Assembly: GCA_000231825.2 (NCBI GenBank) | Contig: JH720311.1 | Location: forward strand, 808,795 to 872,794 | Direction of reading: 5' to 3' | Source of the DNA: Tetrahymena elliotti 4EA | Lineage: Eukaryota > Ciliophora > Oligohymenophorea > Hymenostomatida > Tetrahymenidae | DNA: 64,000 bases | Part shown: positions 35,991-50,500 of the stretch, in pieces | Layout: every line of letters begins with the position of its first letter | Numbering within the stretch: the stretch's first letter is position 1 | Program-made: the position numbers and the translations under genes | Notes under the pieces: generated by a model | Databases searched by the model: none | Told to the model about the DNA's origin: nothing | The model's input: only the letters and a program-made list of their open reading frames with translations

Positions 35991-36472
35991 CATAAATATC
36001 AAAACTAATTAAAAGAAAAAGATTAGTTAAATTATAATTAAAAATTGAGATACTGATGACTTTTAATGAAAAGAAAGACCTTACTTACTTTTAAATTAAT
36101 CTTATGTTTACTCTACATAATATGATTTATTATTCTTTTAAACATAATTATGCTTAAAATAAATTAAAAATCTTGTTTGAATATTAAAATTTTTATATTA
36201 ATATAAGTTGTGTAAATGATTCTGGGAGTAACAATAAATTTTTTTTCATTTTAAGACCTAACTACACTTGTTATATATTATGAAAATATTGAACAAATAC
36301 AATATTGATCATTTGAGGTTAGTAAAAAAATATTAAAAATACTGAAAAAAACTATTGGTTGATAATTTTTGATTGTAATTCTACAAGTTTTATCAAATTG
36401 AAACAAAAAGCTCAAATTTATTTACTAGTTTAATAATTAAAATATTTCAACATTAATTTAAATTTAATAATT
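35991..36472. other. Spacer between tandem array and paralogue B
   Basis: AT-rich sequence without repeat units or a supported gene; 3' flank of the large minus-strand gene. Confidence 0.5.
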
Positions 36473-39400
36473 TCAATCATGAATAGAATCTACTTCATCA
36501 TCATTCATATTTGCAGGTACTCTAGCTTAAAATATTCTTTTTATTTCATTTATATCAACTTTCTATTAAATTTCTTCTTTTTAATCTCCTTCTTACTGTT
36601 CTGGACTATTTAATGTCTAGATTTTATCTTCTTAAATATTAGTTAACAATGAAGAAATATTTTCCAAATTTTATTATTTATTATTATTATTAAAAATATT
36701 TCGTATTGTTAATTATTTTTCTTATCTATTGCTCTCATTTTCTAACTCAGAAAAGTTTTGCTTTTCATATTAATAAATAACATTATTTAATTTCTCACCA
36801 ATAGCATTTTTATTTTCCTCAGTTTGCAAACATTTTTATTCTTAATTACTACTCGTAATAGTAATAGTATCAGATTACTCCATTATTACCTCACTATTTA
36901 TTAATTATAGAGAGATATTTTTTTTGCTTTTGTTTTAATAAAAACTCAATCTAGGAGAGAAAAGATTTTTTTGACTTGTTTTTTAAGATTCTTATTCATA
37001 AGGAGAATTTTAAAACTTAAATGGATGTAATTTAAATTTTTCTTTTTCACTTTATTGCACCAAATATCTTTGCTCTGCAACAGGACTAAAAAGTAGAAAA
37101 TTTTAGGGCTAGTATTATTTTGATACAGATTAGTTTTATGAATTTAATTAAGATTCATAAAATCCTGAAATCACATTTGTTTGTGATTTTTATCCATTTT
37201 CTATTTTAAAATTAGATTACAGGCGTGGGAATTATTTATCAAAATGCTATTATTTATATTACAAAAATATGTTTTCTCTGCTTTTTATCTAATTTTAATT
37301 GAATTTTGAATTATTTTCATTTTAAGAAAAAAGTGTATCATTTCTGGAATTCATAATCTTACTATCTCCTTTTTTTAGCTAAACTTAATTAAGATATTCA
37401 AATAAATTTTCTCCTAATAGCTATTTTCTTAATTTTTTCCACAACAAAAGATGCCTTACAGATTATGAAATTTTTTAAAATTTCATAGTTCTTACTTTTA
37501 AACGAATGAAAAGAGAAATTATTTATTTTTTAATCTTATTATATGAATGGTAAGACCAGACCTTTAAAATTTCTTTTGATATCCACAATATCATTAGACA
37601 TTCTACAAAAGAGTTTAGAGATATCAATAAGTAAAAAGAATAAGAATTTTCAGGTGTTTAAGATTAGTTTATAAGAATAGTAGTAAATAAGAGAATTGCT
37701 ATACATATTTCAACAAATAATTCAATTCTATTAAGTTAACTATTAAAATAAGGTTTGATTCTAGAAATTAATTAAATGTAAACAAGCTATACTAAAAAGC
37801 CAAATATTAATTTATTATCTATTTTATGTTATTATTAATATTTAACTAAGAAAAACTAATAAAATAAAAATTTTACCTAAAGGATTTACGTAAAGAGTTA
37901 ATACTGAAGTTATTAGAAGCTTTTTATAACTTTTAATGAAATCCCAATAATAATACTTAGATTTATATTCATTATAGAGATGGCCATATTTTGATCTAAA
38001 ACTAACTAAATCTAATTCTTTCTTTTATTTATAAAGTTTATAAAAAATATATAAAGGTATAATTAGAATCCATCCAATTAAACCTGGAATTCCAATATAT
38101 TTCATGAACTAAAGATGACTATGAGTAAAGCATTCATATGAAATATCACTGTTAATGTAAAAATTACCATCGATTTACCTACAAGACATCATACTTAATA
38201 AAAGATAAACTATACTGTTCTAAGTAAAAAAAAATAAGAAAGCGGCACCATTGATTAATAAAATCTTAGTGGATCTACGTTTCAATAATGCATAGAATAT
38301 CAATATTATAAAAATAACGATAAGATATAAAATTGGTATGAATAAAGACCATAAGGCTCTTAGATAAACTATCTTCATTTCAATAAATTTTCTAAATATA
38401 CAGTCCATAGAATAAAATAAGTTAGTAGAAGGCATCCCTATTTTAATAAAAAATATGAAATTAAAATTAATCTTTAATTAATTTTACCAACTGTTTTAGA
38501 TAATAATCTAGTTCCGAAAGGAAAAGTAAATTCTAATTAAGCAAAAATTAATCCTGTCATTTATAAAAAGCTTACAAATGTTTTTAATCCAAAAGATGAT
38601 TGATTCCAAAAAGCAGATTTACTTATACTAATAAGCTATATTTTCCTAAGATAATAGCTTACAGCTATACACCTACTAAAGTGAAGTTGTAAAAATATAC
38701 TTATTATTATAAACATGATCATTAGAGATAAATTTAAGGTCAATAATGAATAATATGGTCTATTCTATAATTCAGTACATGGATAGCAGTTATAATTACC
38801 ATCTGTTATATATGGCTATTCCCAAATAACTCCATAAATATCGCATTATTCACAAAGTGGCCCAGAGTGACCTTTTGTACAATAATTCTTAGCTTCATTA
38901 GGAACACAATTATCTATATTTCTAGAGCATTAAATAATTCTGTCTGAAAATTAATTCATCCTCCAATAACCTTACTTTAGCTGTATCTTATTTAATTCAC
39001 ATTATTAGGCATTCTATGGACATTTTAAGCAGACACTATCACCTATAAAATTATAAATTAAATATTAAAAAATTAGTTATTTTTCAAAATATTTTTATTT
39101 TTGAATATTCTTAAAATTTTAAAATTAATAAAAAAATTTTAAACCATAAAAAAAATTAGGTGATCATAAAACAAGGGTGATTTTTAAAAATTTGCCAAAA
39201 AATAATTTTTAAATGAAATATTTTTTACTTTAAAACATGAGAAAAAATAAAATAAAATTATTCAAAGTTATTTACTTTATGTTGGTTTTTGTAAAAAGTA
39301 TGTTCCTTGTTAGCATTCATAGCATTGATATACTTAATCCACTTTATCATAAACTTCGCCTAACTCACAAGATCTAGTATTAACTTAGAGCAAACTGTAT

Positions 39401-42400
39401 AATTTATTTGTATCTATTTTTAAATAAATTAAAAATAAATGAATATTTTGAGTTTTATTTTACTTTATTGGTCTATTCTTCTACTATTTTCATCAATTTT
39501 AATAAGAGAGTCAGACATAACTTTAAGAATATTAGAAGATGAAGGATTTTATACAATTTACATATTTTAAATAGTAAATGTTTATGTTGACATGTTAAAT
39601 TATTCGAAATTGGCTGTATAAATACCAAAAACTTTAATTTTATTATTATCTAAAGAACCTATTTTAATATTTAAAGCATAAAGTTCATTTAAAATTAATT
39701 TTTAGTATTTGTCTTCTTTTATATAGCTAGGAATGAAGTTTATTGGATTTCCTTCTTCATCTAAGACTTATATTTATAAGTCTAGGCTTCCACCACTTCT
39801 AAAATTGTTAAGTGAATAAGATTCAAGAACAAATTAATCTGAAACTTCTTACTCATCATATTCTTTTGCAATGATTTTAAGATCTAAAATCTATAATTTA
39901 GGTTCAACCACTCTTATACTGCGAAGATATGAGCCTATATTATTTCCATATATATGAGCTTTATTATTGATTATTTAATTTTAATATTGATCAAGATATC
40001 TTAATTTAAAGCTCTCATCACTCTTAAAAAAATCATAGAATTCATCTTTTTTTAAATTCCTAAATATTTTATTTTCTATTAAGATTGGCTTGATTTAAGT
40101 ATATTTAACTCCACCTCCTATCATTGCTTCATTTTTTTAAATATTAGTTTGGCTAATTGATACATTAGAATTTTATAAATAAATAGCTCCTCCATAAACA
40201 GAGGCAGTATTTTACTAAAAATTTGAGTTGTTAATTGCTATATCACAATTTGGGCATTCTATAATAGCCAAAACACCTCCAATTTAAGCAGAAATTGATT
40301 AAAATTTCGAATCAAGTATTTTATGTTTATTTCCTTAAAATATCTATAATACACCACCAAAACATTATGAGCAATTAATTTTCTAAAATGAACAATTTTT
40401 TAAATTTGTATAATCAGTTTCATTAAATTAAATTAAACTTTAATTTAGCCTATTGATATAGTTTACTGAAACATTTGAAAGGAATGCTATATTTTATTCA
40501 ACCAAAACTTTGGTATCTTCAATCAAATAAAAGTTGAATGAAGACAATAAGGAAAATTAATCAGAATTCTAAAATAAAAGATTTTATAAAGTTAAGTTCT
40601 TAATTCCTTATATCTTTAAAAATGATTATTATGTGGATGAATAAAGTTTGTCAAGAAGAGCTCCTTTTATTAGGAATGTATTAACAAATTCTACATAAAT
40701 GAGTTATGATGAGCTAATTTATGTATCTGTGTTTATGTTTAATTTGTTAATTTATAAGTTATAAATTGAAATGTCTGAGATATTTTCAAAATATATTAAA
40801 GTAGGATCAGTACAATTTATATTCAGTGCATTGATTGTTATATTATCAAATATAATCTACTAGATGTTGCTAAAGTAAAATAATGGCACTTTTCTTTCTA
40901 TACTAAAATTATTTAAAGTTATATTACTTAAAATAACTAAATCTAGATTACTGAAGTAGAATTATTAAAAGGGATTTTAAAGAGTAGTCAATTTAGAAAA
41001 ATCTAATTCTACATTATTTAAAATAATTTAACTTATAAAGTTGCTAAATACAATTTTAGATGTTGCTCTACTCATATCAAAATTAAAGTTTTAGATTTTT
41101 AATTCTTAAAATGAATAATCCTAAAAGATACTTTCAGTTATTATTAATTCTTTCTTAATATCACTATCTATATTTCTTTGTGAAAATGTGAATTGTATGT
41201 CAGATAAATAATTACCAAAATCAGTCTGTTAAAGTTACTATTAATTATAATAATAAAATGCAAATTTTAACAAATTTTATATAAATTAATTTACTTCTAT
41301 CCTCACCTATTTTGGCTGAGCTTTCATCTCTGTTAGCGATTATTCAAGATTTTGCATCATTTACAAAAACTTTTATAGGATATTATAAAATACTTAAAAA
41401 TATTTATTTTTTTAAACTACAAATTACTTAATAATAAAAGGTTGAATTAGATTAAGCATAGCAATTTTAAATCTAGCTTAAAGATGTTACCATATTCTCA
41501 AGATATATTTGATCACTAATGATTTTATCATCACAAAGTGCTAAAATATTTATTTCAAATTCTTGAGGATATTCAATTAATTTATGGTCAATTAGGTTGG
41601 GTGTTATACAGGTATGAGTATAAAGTTAAACTAAATTTGTATTGAAGGAGTATAATGAAATTTAATTTTCTTATTGAGCAAAAAATAAAGTGGTATTTAA
41701 TTAAGGAGAATCAATTACTATTATTTTTAATAAATTAGTAAATTGTGTTGTAGTTCTCATCATGTTTATTAAACCTAAATCAAAACCATAAATCATAAGC
41801 TAGTAAGATGAAAATATGAAAATCTATTTTTGAATAAATTATATTTTCAAACTTTCAGATCTTGAAAAAGATGGAATAGATCCTTTATATATTATTTCAA
41901 CTAATTTTGTCCTTGTTTCATTTGTAAATTTATAACTATAACAGTTAAATATAGGAATAGTATTTGAAGGTATAACTTAAGTTAAAAATATACCTGATGT
42001 TGGTTCTAAAGCTAGCTGATAAATTTAATTTTATGAAAGAGGTAATTATTAAGAACCCTAAGTTGGATTTTATAAATTAATGTTCTGTATAGCCAACTAA
42101 TCAAAGATAAAGCATTAACCACTAGTCATTGTTATAAAAAGAATAATATTTTTATTGTCGAAATAAATTTTATAAATAGTATCATTTGATGGACTAAACC
42201 ATTTTACTTTTGTGAATTAATCATAATTCAAAATGAATACACTATTTTTGTAAGTTGTTATAAAAATTGTTTTCATTCTTTGATTCAAAAGGATTTGATA
42301 AACTCTTTCTCCTATTGAAATTACTTGTCCTTATTAACTTAACGTATCTAAATTATATTATATGCTATTCCCCTAATAGTCTATAACTAGAATTGTATCC

Positions 42401-45400
42401 TCAAGTATAATAGCTTTATCAACTTCATAATTTTATTAGTATTCTATCTTGTAATTTAAGTTAATTTTAACAATTTAATTTATGTATAAAACATAAATAT
42501 AGTTTTTAGCCTAGAAAAAATATTTGATATTTAGTGAATATTTTTTAGAATTTGTATTTACAACATTCTATAGCTTGTTTTATTAAGTATTGAATAGCCA
42601 GCTTTGACTTTTACTATCAAAGAAATATAATTACCCATTTTAAAAATATTAATATTTTTGGACTCTATTTGGAAGAATTGACTTCAATCTCACCTATGGT
42701 GAAAGTAAATGTTCTATTTAGATTGACCTATTAAAATAATATTTCTTTTATTGATTTAAAAAAAAAACTTGTTTTTTACATAATGGAAGTCCCACTGTAG
42801 ATAACCAAATTAGCTGTTTCTTCTATGAATATTTAATTGTATAATGGAAAATTGTAGACATCAGTTATATAGCTAAATAAACCAACAATTAAAAGGTTTT
42901 TCAGATCAAAGATAACTATAATTTTAGGTACTTTGTCTTTGAAGATGATAATATTATTTGTGTTTTCATCTATCATAACTCTTATAATCATACCATTTTA
43001 TGTTTATTAATTATATGGAGCCTCAGCAATGTAGAGCCCTGTGTCAAGGGAATATATTGGTACTTTTGGGCTGCAAAAACCAACTGAGCAATCACTCCAA
43101 AAAATCAACAGTCTCAAATTATATGAAATTAAAAGGTCCTACACCTCAGGGTTGAATGTGGTAATTATAAATTAAGTTGTAAGCGATTGTCTATCAAGTT
43201 AAGTAATTTGTCTTGATTCAAAGATAAAAGTCCAATCATAGAGGAATTAAATCTTCAATGCTACCTTTTCTTATGAACCTATAACTCTAGTTTTAAATGA
43301 AAATGCTTCTTCAACATCTTTTAAGGGAGTGCATTTATATATTTCAGTGTAAGAAACATCTGAAATGAAAAGTATGTAAAAATAATTAAATTTTATATCA
43401 AAATTGAATCCTGATATTATTATATTACTTTAGAATTACATCAAAAAGTATTTATTATTTATTAAATCATGAATATAAATCTTATTTAATGTATTAAAAG
43501 ATATAAGATAATGAGTTTCTTGGAGTAAAAGCATTTAATTAATGCCAAAAGTTAATATTGTTTATTCTTCATTTTAGAAATTTTCATAGTCATCTTTATG
43601 GTATTCTATGAAAAATAATTTCTTTAAATTGATAATGTCCCAAACAATAATCTGTAAATCTGCTGATAAGCTTACCATTATTTAACTAGAAGCATCAATA
43701 TTGCAGTTTGTAATTTTATCTGAATGTAATGATGGTAGTTAATTAAATTAACCAGTTTGAATTTGCCATTGATAAATTTAGTTATCTTAAATTAGGATCA
43801 CAATATCTAAATCTTCATTAAAGTATAGAGTGAATTATGATTAGTTAGGAGTAGAAAGCTACTTGATCAATTAGAAAGTTAATGAGTGCACAATCATGAT
43901 GTTAAACTAAATATTTCATTTCAAATTAAAGTTAATGAAAAAAATGTTAATAATTTTAATAATTTACTTCCTAATAAATAATAAAGTAGTTCTTTTTTTT
44001 AGTGTAAAAGAATTAAGCAACATTGCTGTAATTACTTAAATTGATAGTAAAGTTCATAATTATTTTTGTTGAATAAATATCTCCATTAGAAAAAGAGACA
44101 TATAATATTAACTTTTATTCATCAACTTACAATGAAGTAATTTTTTCTTTAAAAGAGAGTACATGAATTGTTTAAAAATTAGGCATAACCATCACATAAA
44201 CCTATTTTTAATATATTTAAGATAAATAGTTTTTAAGATAAATAAAGAAATTACTGTATTCTAAATTGTGTTAACATTAGGAGTCACAAAGTAATAAAAT
44301 AAATTTAAATTTGTTTCACCACAAAATGTTGTAGCAAATCCTGTTATTACTTACTTATAGGGTACTAAATTTCCTTATATCACTCCAATGTTCTTAAAGA
44401 AATATTCTTGATAAAGGGAAGCATTATATGCGGGATGGTAGCAAAAGTTTTGTAATTATTTAATGTAGGCGTTTGTAAAAGAATTCATTAAATTAGAGAA
44501 GTCAGTAAAGTTGTAAACCACAATATTATAATAAAGGTTAAAAGCTAAAACTTTAGTTGCAGAGAAATATTGTGCTTTAAAAAATGATTGATTGAAAAAT
44601 GTTGATTAATAGATATTAAAATAACTCATTTGAAAGACTTAAGTTTTATTTGACAAAACATTGATTGATAATTAATCATTAAACAAATAAATTATCATAT
44701 CAGTTCCCCAAAGGTTATCAAGAGTCACAAAGTAAAGCTTTTTTTGAGATGTATATGTATCATTTAAAAGAAGTACCTACTTTTGAAAATCGAATACTTT
44801 TAGTTGATTAGTATTTTAAATCAATAAATAATTCTGTTAAAGAAGACAATTTTATATTGTATTCATTGGAGAGATATCTAAACTATAATCAGAAATGAAA
44901 CTCAATGAATATGTATTTCTCTACCAAATTGTAATAAATTATGTAAGTAAACTTTTATAAATGACATAATAATAACCAAGGTCTGATATCTTCACATTAC
45001 TGGCACTATAACAGATCTAATTAATTAGATTTTAATCGCATGAAGGATGAAATTAAGCAAACAGTTGTACAAAACTCAAATCTTCAGTATTTATCACTTC
45101 ATAAACTCTAATTGAACCATCAGATCCTGCAACAACTAACTAGCCATCATATGCAAGATCAATAGCCATAGCATTGGTTGAATTTACTGAAGTAGCTTAG
45201 TAATAATTAATATTTTCTGATTTGCTACCTAATAAATATTATTTTATAGATGATGAAGATGATTATTATTGTTCTTAAGAAGGTTAACTAATAAACATGC
45301 TATCTAAATAAAACTCATATATTTAATTTTTGTAGTACTGAATATTTTAAAATATTTATCCATCTGGGCTTTATGAATTTCCATTAATTATTTAAATTAA

Positions 45401-46621
45401 TTATTAATTTTCAAAAGAATAAACAGAATATGTTTGGTTTGTTCTAAAATACATAAAATTTTATTTGTAACTCAATTAAAACTAAGAATTAACCAAGGTT
45501 TAATTTTATACCTAAAAATCGCTTGATATATTTTAGGCTTTTAATACCATAAACTATTGTTAACTTATCGCTATTAAGAATATAGGTTCATTTTCTAATA
45601 AGTTTGATATAATTTTAAATGAACTGATTGGTGACTACGAAGAAATATTTATTTCATAATACTACTTCTCTTCATTTTTTCTCCAAACACCTAAATTATT
45701 GTTCGATAATCCAAAGACAAGATAGTCATCATTAATTGGAGCCATATCTCCAAATATTAAAACATCATTACAATGCTAGATTGATTCAGATATTTTATTG
45801 TTAAAATTTATCTACCACTAAAAAAATCCAGGCTATTTAAATATTGTGTAAAAAAAACTATTTAAACCTCTGAAGATGGATAATTAGCCTTATTATTTAA
45901 TTTACGTCTATACAGACAACTTAAACTATTGGTTATCTGATGATTTATTTGCTATACTAAAAAAAGTGAAAACTTTTTCAGATTGATCTTAAATAATTAG
46001 ATAGTCTTTATCTAAATAAACGACATATTTAATACTTTAAATATAGCTTGATAGCTATTCTATTCTGATAATTTTCCATGTTTAAACTTACCAAAAAATA
46101 ATTTAAGTTAATGAACACGTAATGAAAATATTATTCTAATCATCAAAGTAATACCTTTTAATTGCATCATTAAGTTATTAAACTTCTCCCTTGAAGTTTA
46201 GGTTATCATCGTAAATTCTCAAATAATAAGAATAAATATCAGAATCAGTATTAAGTTCTTGACATAAGATGATAAAATCAGCTCCAACTAGTGTTGCATT
46301 TATGATTTATTTTTAATTTGTACCAAATTCTTAGATAAGAGGACACTTTTAATTTTTAACACACATAAAATTTTCTTTAGATTCATAGTATCCATATTCG
46401 CAGATTGATTCGCACTGTTATTTATCAAAATTTAGGAAGTAATTCTTTTTTGCACAATCAGATTAGCAAAGACCATTTAATGGATTCAAATTAAATCCTT
46501 CTTAGCATTATTAGCAATTACCGATGAAATCACATTCAGAGCACATATATCCGCATGATTGTTCCTAAGAATTAGTAACATAAATTGCTTGTACTATTAT
46601 TAGTAGCAAACGAAAATTCAT
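36473..46621 (-). CDS. Giant ciliate surface protein, paralogue B (full-length)
   Basis: The start at 46621 gives a signal peptide (MNFRLLLIIVQAIYVTNS) and a Cys-rich head (CGYMCSECDFIGNCQQC). A long WD-like extracellular propeller follows (AGSDGSIRVYEVI, FWSDCSVGFCSPKVPIYSLD). Then comes a beta-helix with Pmp-like GGA repeats (FQQNTASVYGGAIYLQNS). Next are a Cys/EGF-like neck (YCTKGHSGPLCEQCDIYG) and several hydrophobic helices (LWSLFIPILYLIVIFIILIF). Finally there is YGHLYNEYKSKYYYWDF, a motif I recall before the last helices of many ciliate surface receptors, and a basic/Ser-rich cytoplasmic tail ending in DDEVDSIHD. Several short introns interrupt it, for example after IIFW near 46094. 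The encoded protein is about 3,000 residues. Ligand and role are unknown; adhesion or sensing at the cell surface is a guess. It is divergent from paralogue C. Confidence 0.8.
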
Positions 46622-47534
46622 TTTTAATTATCCTAAAAGACTATCTAATTAATAATTTACTTCAAATTTGTTAAAGAAAGTTTGAATAATAATTGATTGA
46701 ATGTTTTTATTTCTAATCAGGTGTTGAAAATTTAAAATATTATGCTTTGTTTGTTTGTATTATCAATAAATTTTTAACAAAAAGTGATAATTTGGTGGTT
46801 CATTTACTTAAATTATATAATGCGCAAATAATCTAAATAATCTAAAGTAAAATCAAAAATTATTCAAAATAGATGATATTCCATTATTTTAAAGTGTAAC
46901 AAACCTAGATATTGCATTTAAAATGATTAAAATTCATATTTCTAATTTAATAATATCTCCCAAATTCTCTAATTTCATATTAGTTACTCTAAATAAAATG
47001 CCTTGCTTCTAATCATGAATGTAATTTAAAAACTAGTCGATTAACTTTGCAGAAAAAATATCAATTATTTAAATGGACTAATTTTTATTTCAATTAGCTT
47101 TTTTTGTTTTGATCAACTATAATCTAAATTGATTCTGTTTAACGCATTTGTGAGTTTTTTAAATAACAAAAATAATATCTCTAATTAAAAAGAAGACTCC
47201 AAAATTAAATGATTGAGAGATCAAAATGTTTGATTAAATTTTGGAATGGTTTTCTTAAAAATAGCCATCTTTTTAAACAAAAATAATTTAATTTGAATTT
47301 ATATTTAAATTTGTATAAACTGGCCTTGAAAAATAAATTAACAGTAAAACTCTAATATTGATAAATAGGTGATTAATAATTAAATAAATTTCTGAAATTA
47401 GAATTCATAAGATAACAATTAATTAAGACTAGCTCATACAAAAAACTTAATTTGTTTACATACTTTTAATATCAAATTAAATTAATAGTAATCTATCAAT
47501 CCCTTTCAATATGTTAAAAATTGAAAACTCTATT
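46622..47534. promoter_or_regulatory. Bidirectional promoter region of paralogues B and C
   Basis: About 900 bases separate the start of B (minus) from that of C (plus). The two are paralogues of the same architecture, so this spacer must carry both promoters and could coordinate them. No specific element was recognised. An in-frame ATG at 47511 lies just upstream of the chosen start of C. Confidence 0.5.
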
Positions 47535-50500
47535 ATGAAATTTATGATATTTCTTAGTATTTTTATTTGGTATGTAGAAACAAAGCTATGTGATCTCAAA
47601 TGTACTTATTGCGGGATCTCTGAAATATGCTATTAATGTGAATCTGGATATATCTTTGATTCAGATTCTAATATTTGTATCTCTAATTGTAGCTAAGGAT
47701 CTTACTACTATGAACCCACATAAGAATGTTTAACAAGTTGTCCTGAAGACTTTGAAAAAGATGAAATACATAAAGCTTGTGTTTCTATCAATTACTGTCA
47801 TACTTTAAATTATTTAAGTAGTAAAGACGATTTTAAATACAATACTAAAGCCTATTTATACTAAAATCTACTTATAGTTAGTGGAAAATAGAATATGACT
47901 TAAAATGAAGACTACATAAAAATATATTAAATAAAAGATGATGAATATGGATTCTATTCTTCTGGGACTTTGAATGGGTAAAATGGCTAAATAATTTCAT
48001 TTGTTTAATTAGAAACTAATAACAATTCTATCCTAGTGAGTATCAGTAAAAATAATATAGTTGCTTGGGATATGTAATATGGGCTTTTAAAGTATAATAT
48101 AATATTAACTAATAATCTCTTTATTAATCAGAACTCTTATTATCTAGATGAAAATATCCTTCTTTTAAACTACTTTGATACAACTTAGTTTGCTTTATTT
48201 TATTTAAAAAATTGGGTGGCTTCACTATATTCTTCCAATAAAGTCCCATCTTCTTAATTTTTCCTGCTCTATAAATAACTACATCCAACACCAATTATTA
48301 ATTATCATATTCTTTCAAATAATTAATTTATAAGCTATGATGGAAGTAATTTAGTAATTAAATGGAATATTGGCGATATTGAAAACTACTAAGTTTTCAA
48401 TAATTTTAATAAAACCATTGATAAAGCAATTTCATTTCCTAATTATCTAAATAAATTTAATTCAAATTTTTTTGCTATCACTTTTTAAAAGAATACTTAA
48501 GTCGCACTAATAATAAATAACAATAATGATAGTATTAATAATTAAATTTTATATTTTAATACAAGTCATTAATTTAAAATTGAAAATATTTATTATGATG
48601 TTACTATTTAGGATAAATAAGATTTAGAAAATGGAATCTTAAACTTAATTTCTATTAGTCAGAAAGAAATCTTTATTTTTTAATTTAACATCCTTTAATA
48701 ACTATGCACTAAGAAAGTAGAATTTTCTTAATAGATATTATTCACAAAATTAATTAATAATTAAGTTATTTTTGCTTTTTCTAATGGTTTAAGTAGTTTA
48801 ATTTATTCCTCTTAATAATCAAACCCAAATTTTAACAATTTCTTGAATACTTCATTAACTTAAAATGATTATATTAATGATATAGTGGCTCTAAAAGGTA
48901 TTAATAATACAACATACATTTTAATAGGTAGAAAATTATAGTTATATTAAACCTTACCTTAATAATAAGGCTCAAGTAAATTATCTACGATAATCTAAAA
49001 ATAGAGTTATTATTAATAGCATCATGGGGTTGTTAATGGAGTAATTATAGATTAAGGTTAAAACTTGTTTATCAGTTATAGCTCAGATGGTTCTTTTGCT
49101 ATTTGGGATGTTATTTAAAATAATTTACTAGATTAAAAACCAATTTATTTCTAATTACCACCATAGTGCTCTTCTTATGAAATGTGTAAAATAAGTATTA
49201 TCAAATCAATATTAGTCAGTAAAGGAATTCTTTTATGTCTATATTCAAATAACCAATTTGTTACTTGGAATTTTAGTAGATACTCTATTTCTTTAAGGAA
49301 TACTTATTATCTGGAAAATCAGTGGAGAAAGATTATCAATTATGGATTATTTAATAATTATTTCTTTTTTAGTAATAAGAAAGAAATGAAGATTTATAAT
49401 TTTAATTCAAGTGAAACTTAAATAATAAACAATAATAATTATACACTTTCGAAAAACACAACATAAGTTTAATTAGCATTTTTTGACAATACTTTCTATT
49501 ACTTAGAAACATTTGTTAGTCTGATTGAAGGCAAGTAAGTTTCAATATTACAAGTTAGATTTCTATCAAATTTTACTGCAGTTTCCAATACAACAATAAT
49601 TTAACAGTGTCTAGAGCTAGAATACTTTTAACTAACTTAGATAATAGTAGTTAATTATTATTCAACTTAATTAACTGTTGTTTAATTTCCATCCTTAGCT
49701 TAAGTTTCTTTTACTCTAGATTCTAATATTATTACTTAAATTTATTCACCAACTTAGAATCAATTTTTGGTAATTACTTAATCAGCTTATATGTTTTAAT
49801 ACATTCCAAATGGAAGTACTTATATTAGTAATACTCCTGCAAATGTACCTTTACCAAGAAGGAATTTTGGAATGGTAAAAAAAAATTAATTTACTGTTAC
49901 TTCATAAGGATTTTCATACTATCAAAATACGGGTTTCAAATTTATGGATAATCAAGTAAAAATAAATTATTTATTTTTTTTTAATTTTATTCAATAAAAT
50001 ATTATTTTTTTAGGTCATTAACTTGATTTACAATAACTTAAGAACTTGCTCAGTATACCCTTTTAAGGAAGAAATATCTAGTTTAACTGTTTTAAACAAC
50101 TTGCTAATTTTTGTAGGTTTCACTAACGGTAACTTTAAAATTGCATAATATTCATGTAGCACTTTTTTATACTCTTCTGGTTCTTGCAATACATGGAATA
50201 CTATTTCGAATCCATACACTAAGAATGTTTACACATTTGACCTTTCAAAAGTAACTTGCTTATTATTTATCTTTTAGATTTGTTTTTAAACAAATTTTAA
50301 AAAAAAGATAATTGTAATTGATATGTATAACAAAACAAGTGTTTCGATACCATATGGACATCCTTCTACTCCTAAAGTTAGTGTTATATAAGACTACTAA
50401 AATGCACAATTAATTACATACTCATTAGAAGGTTCTAACAATTTATTTAAATTTAACTTAAACACTTAAGCAGTGACTTAATTTTTAAATGGACATGCAA

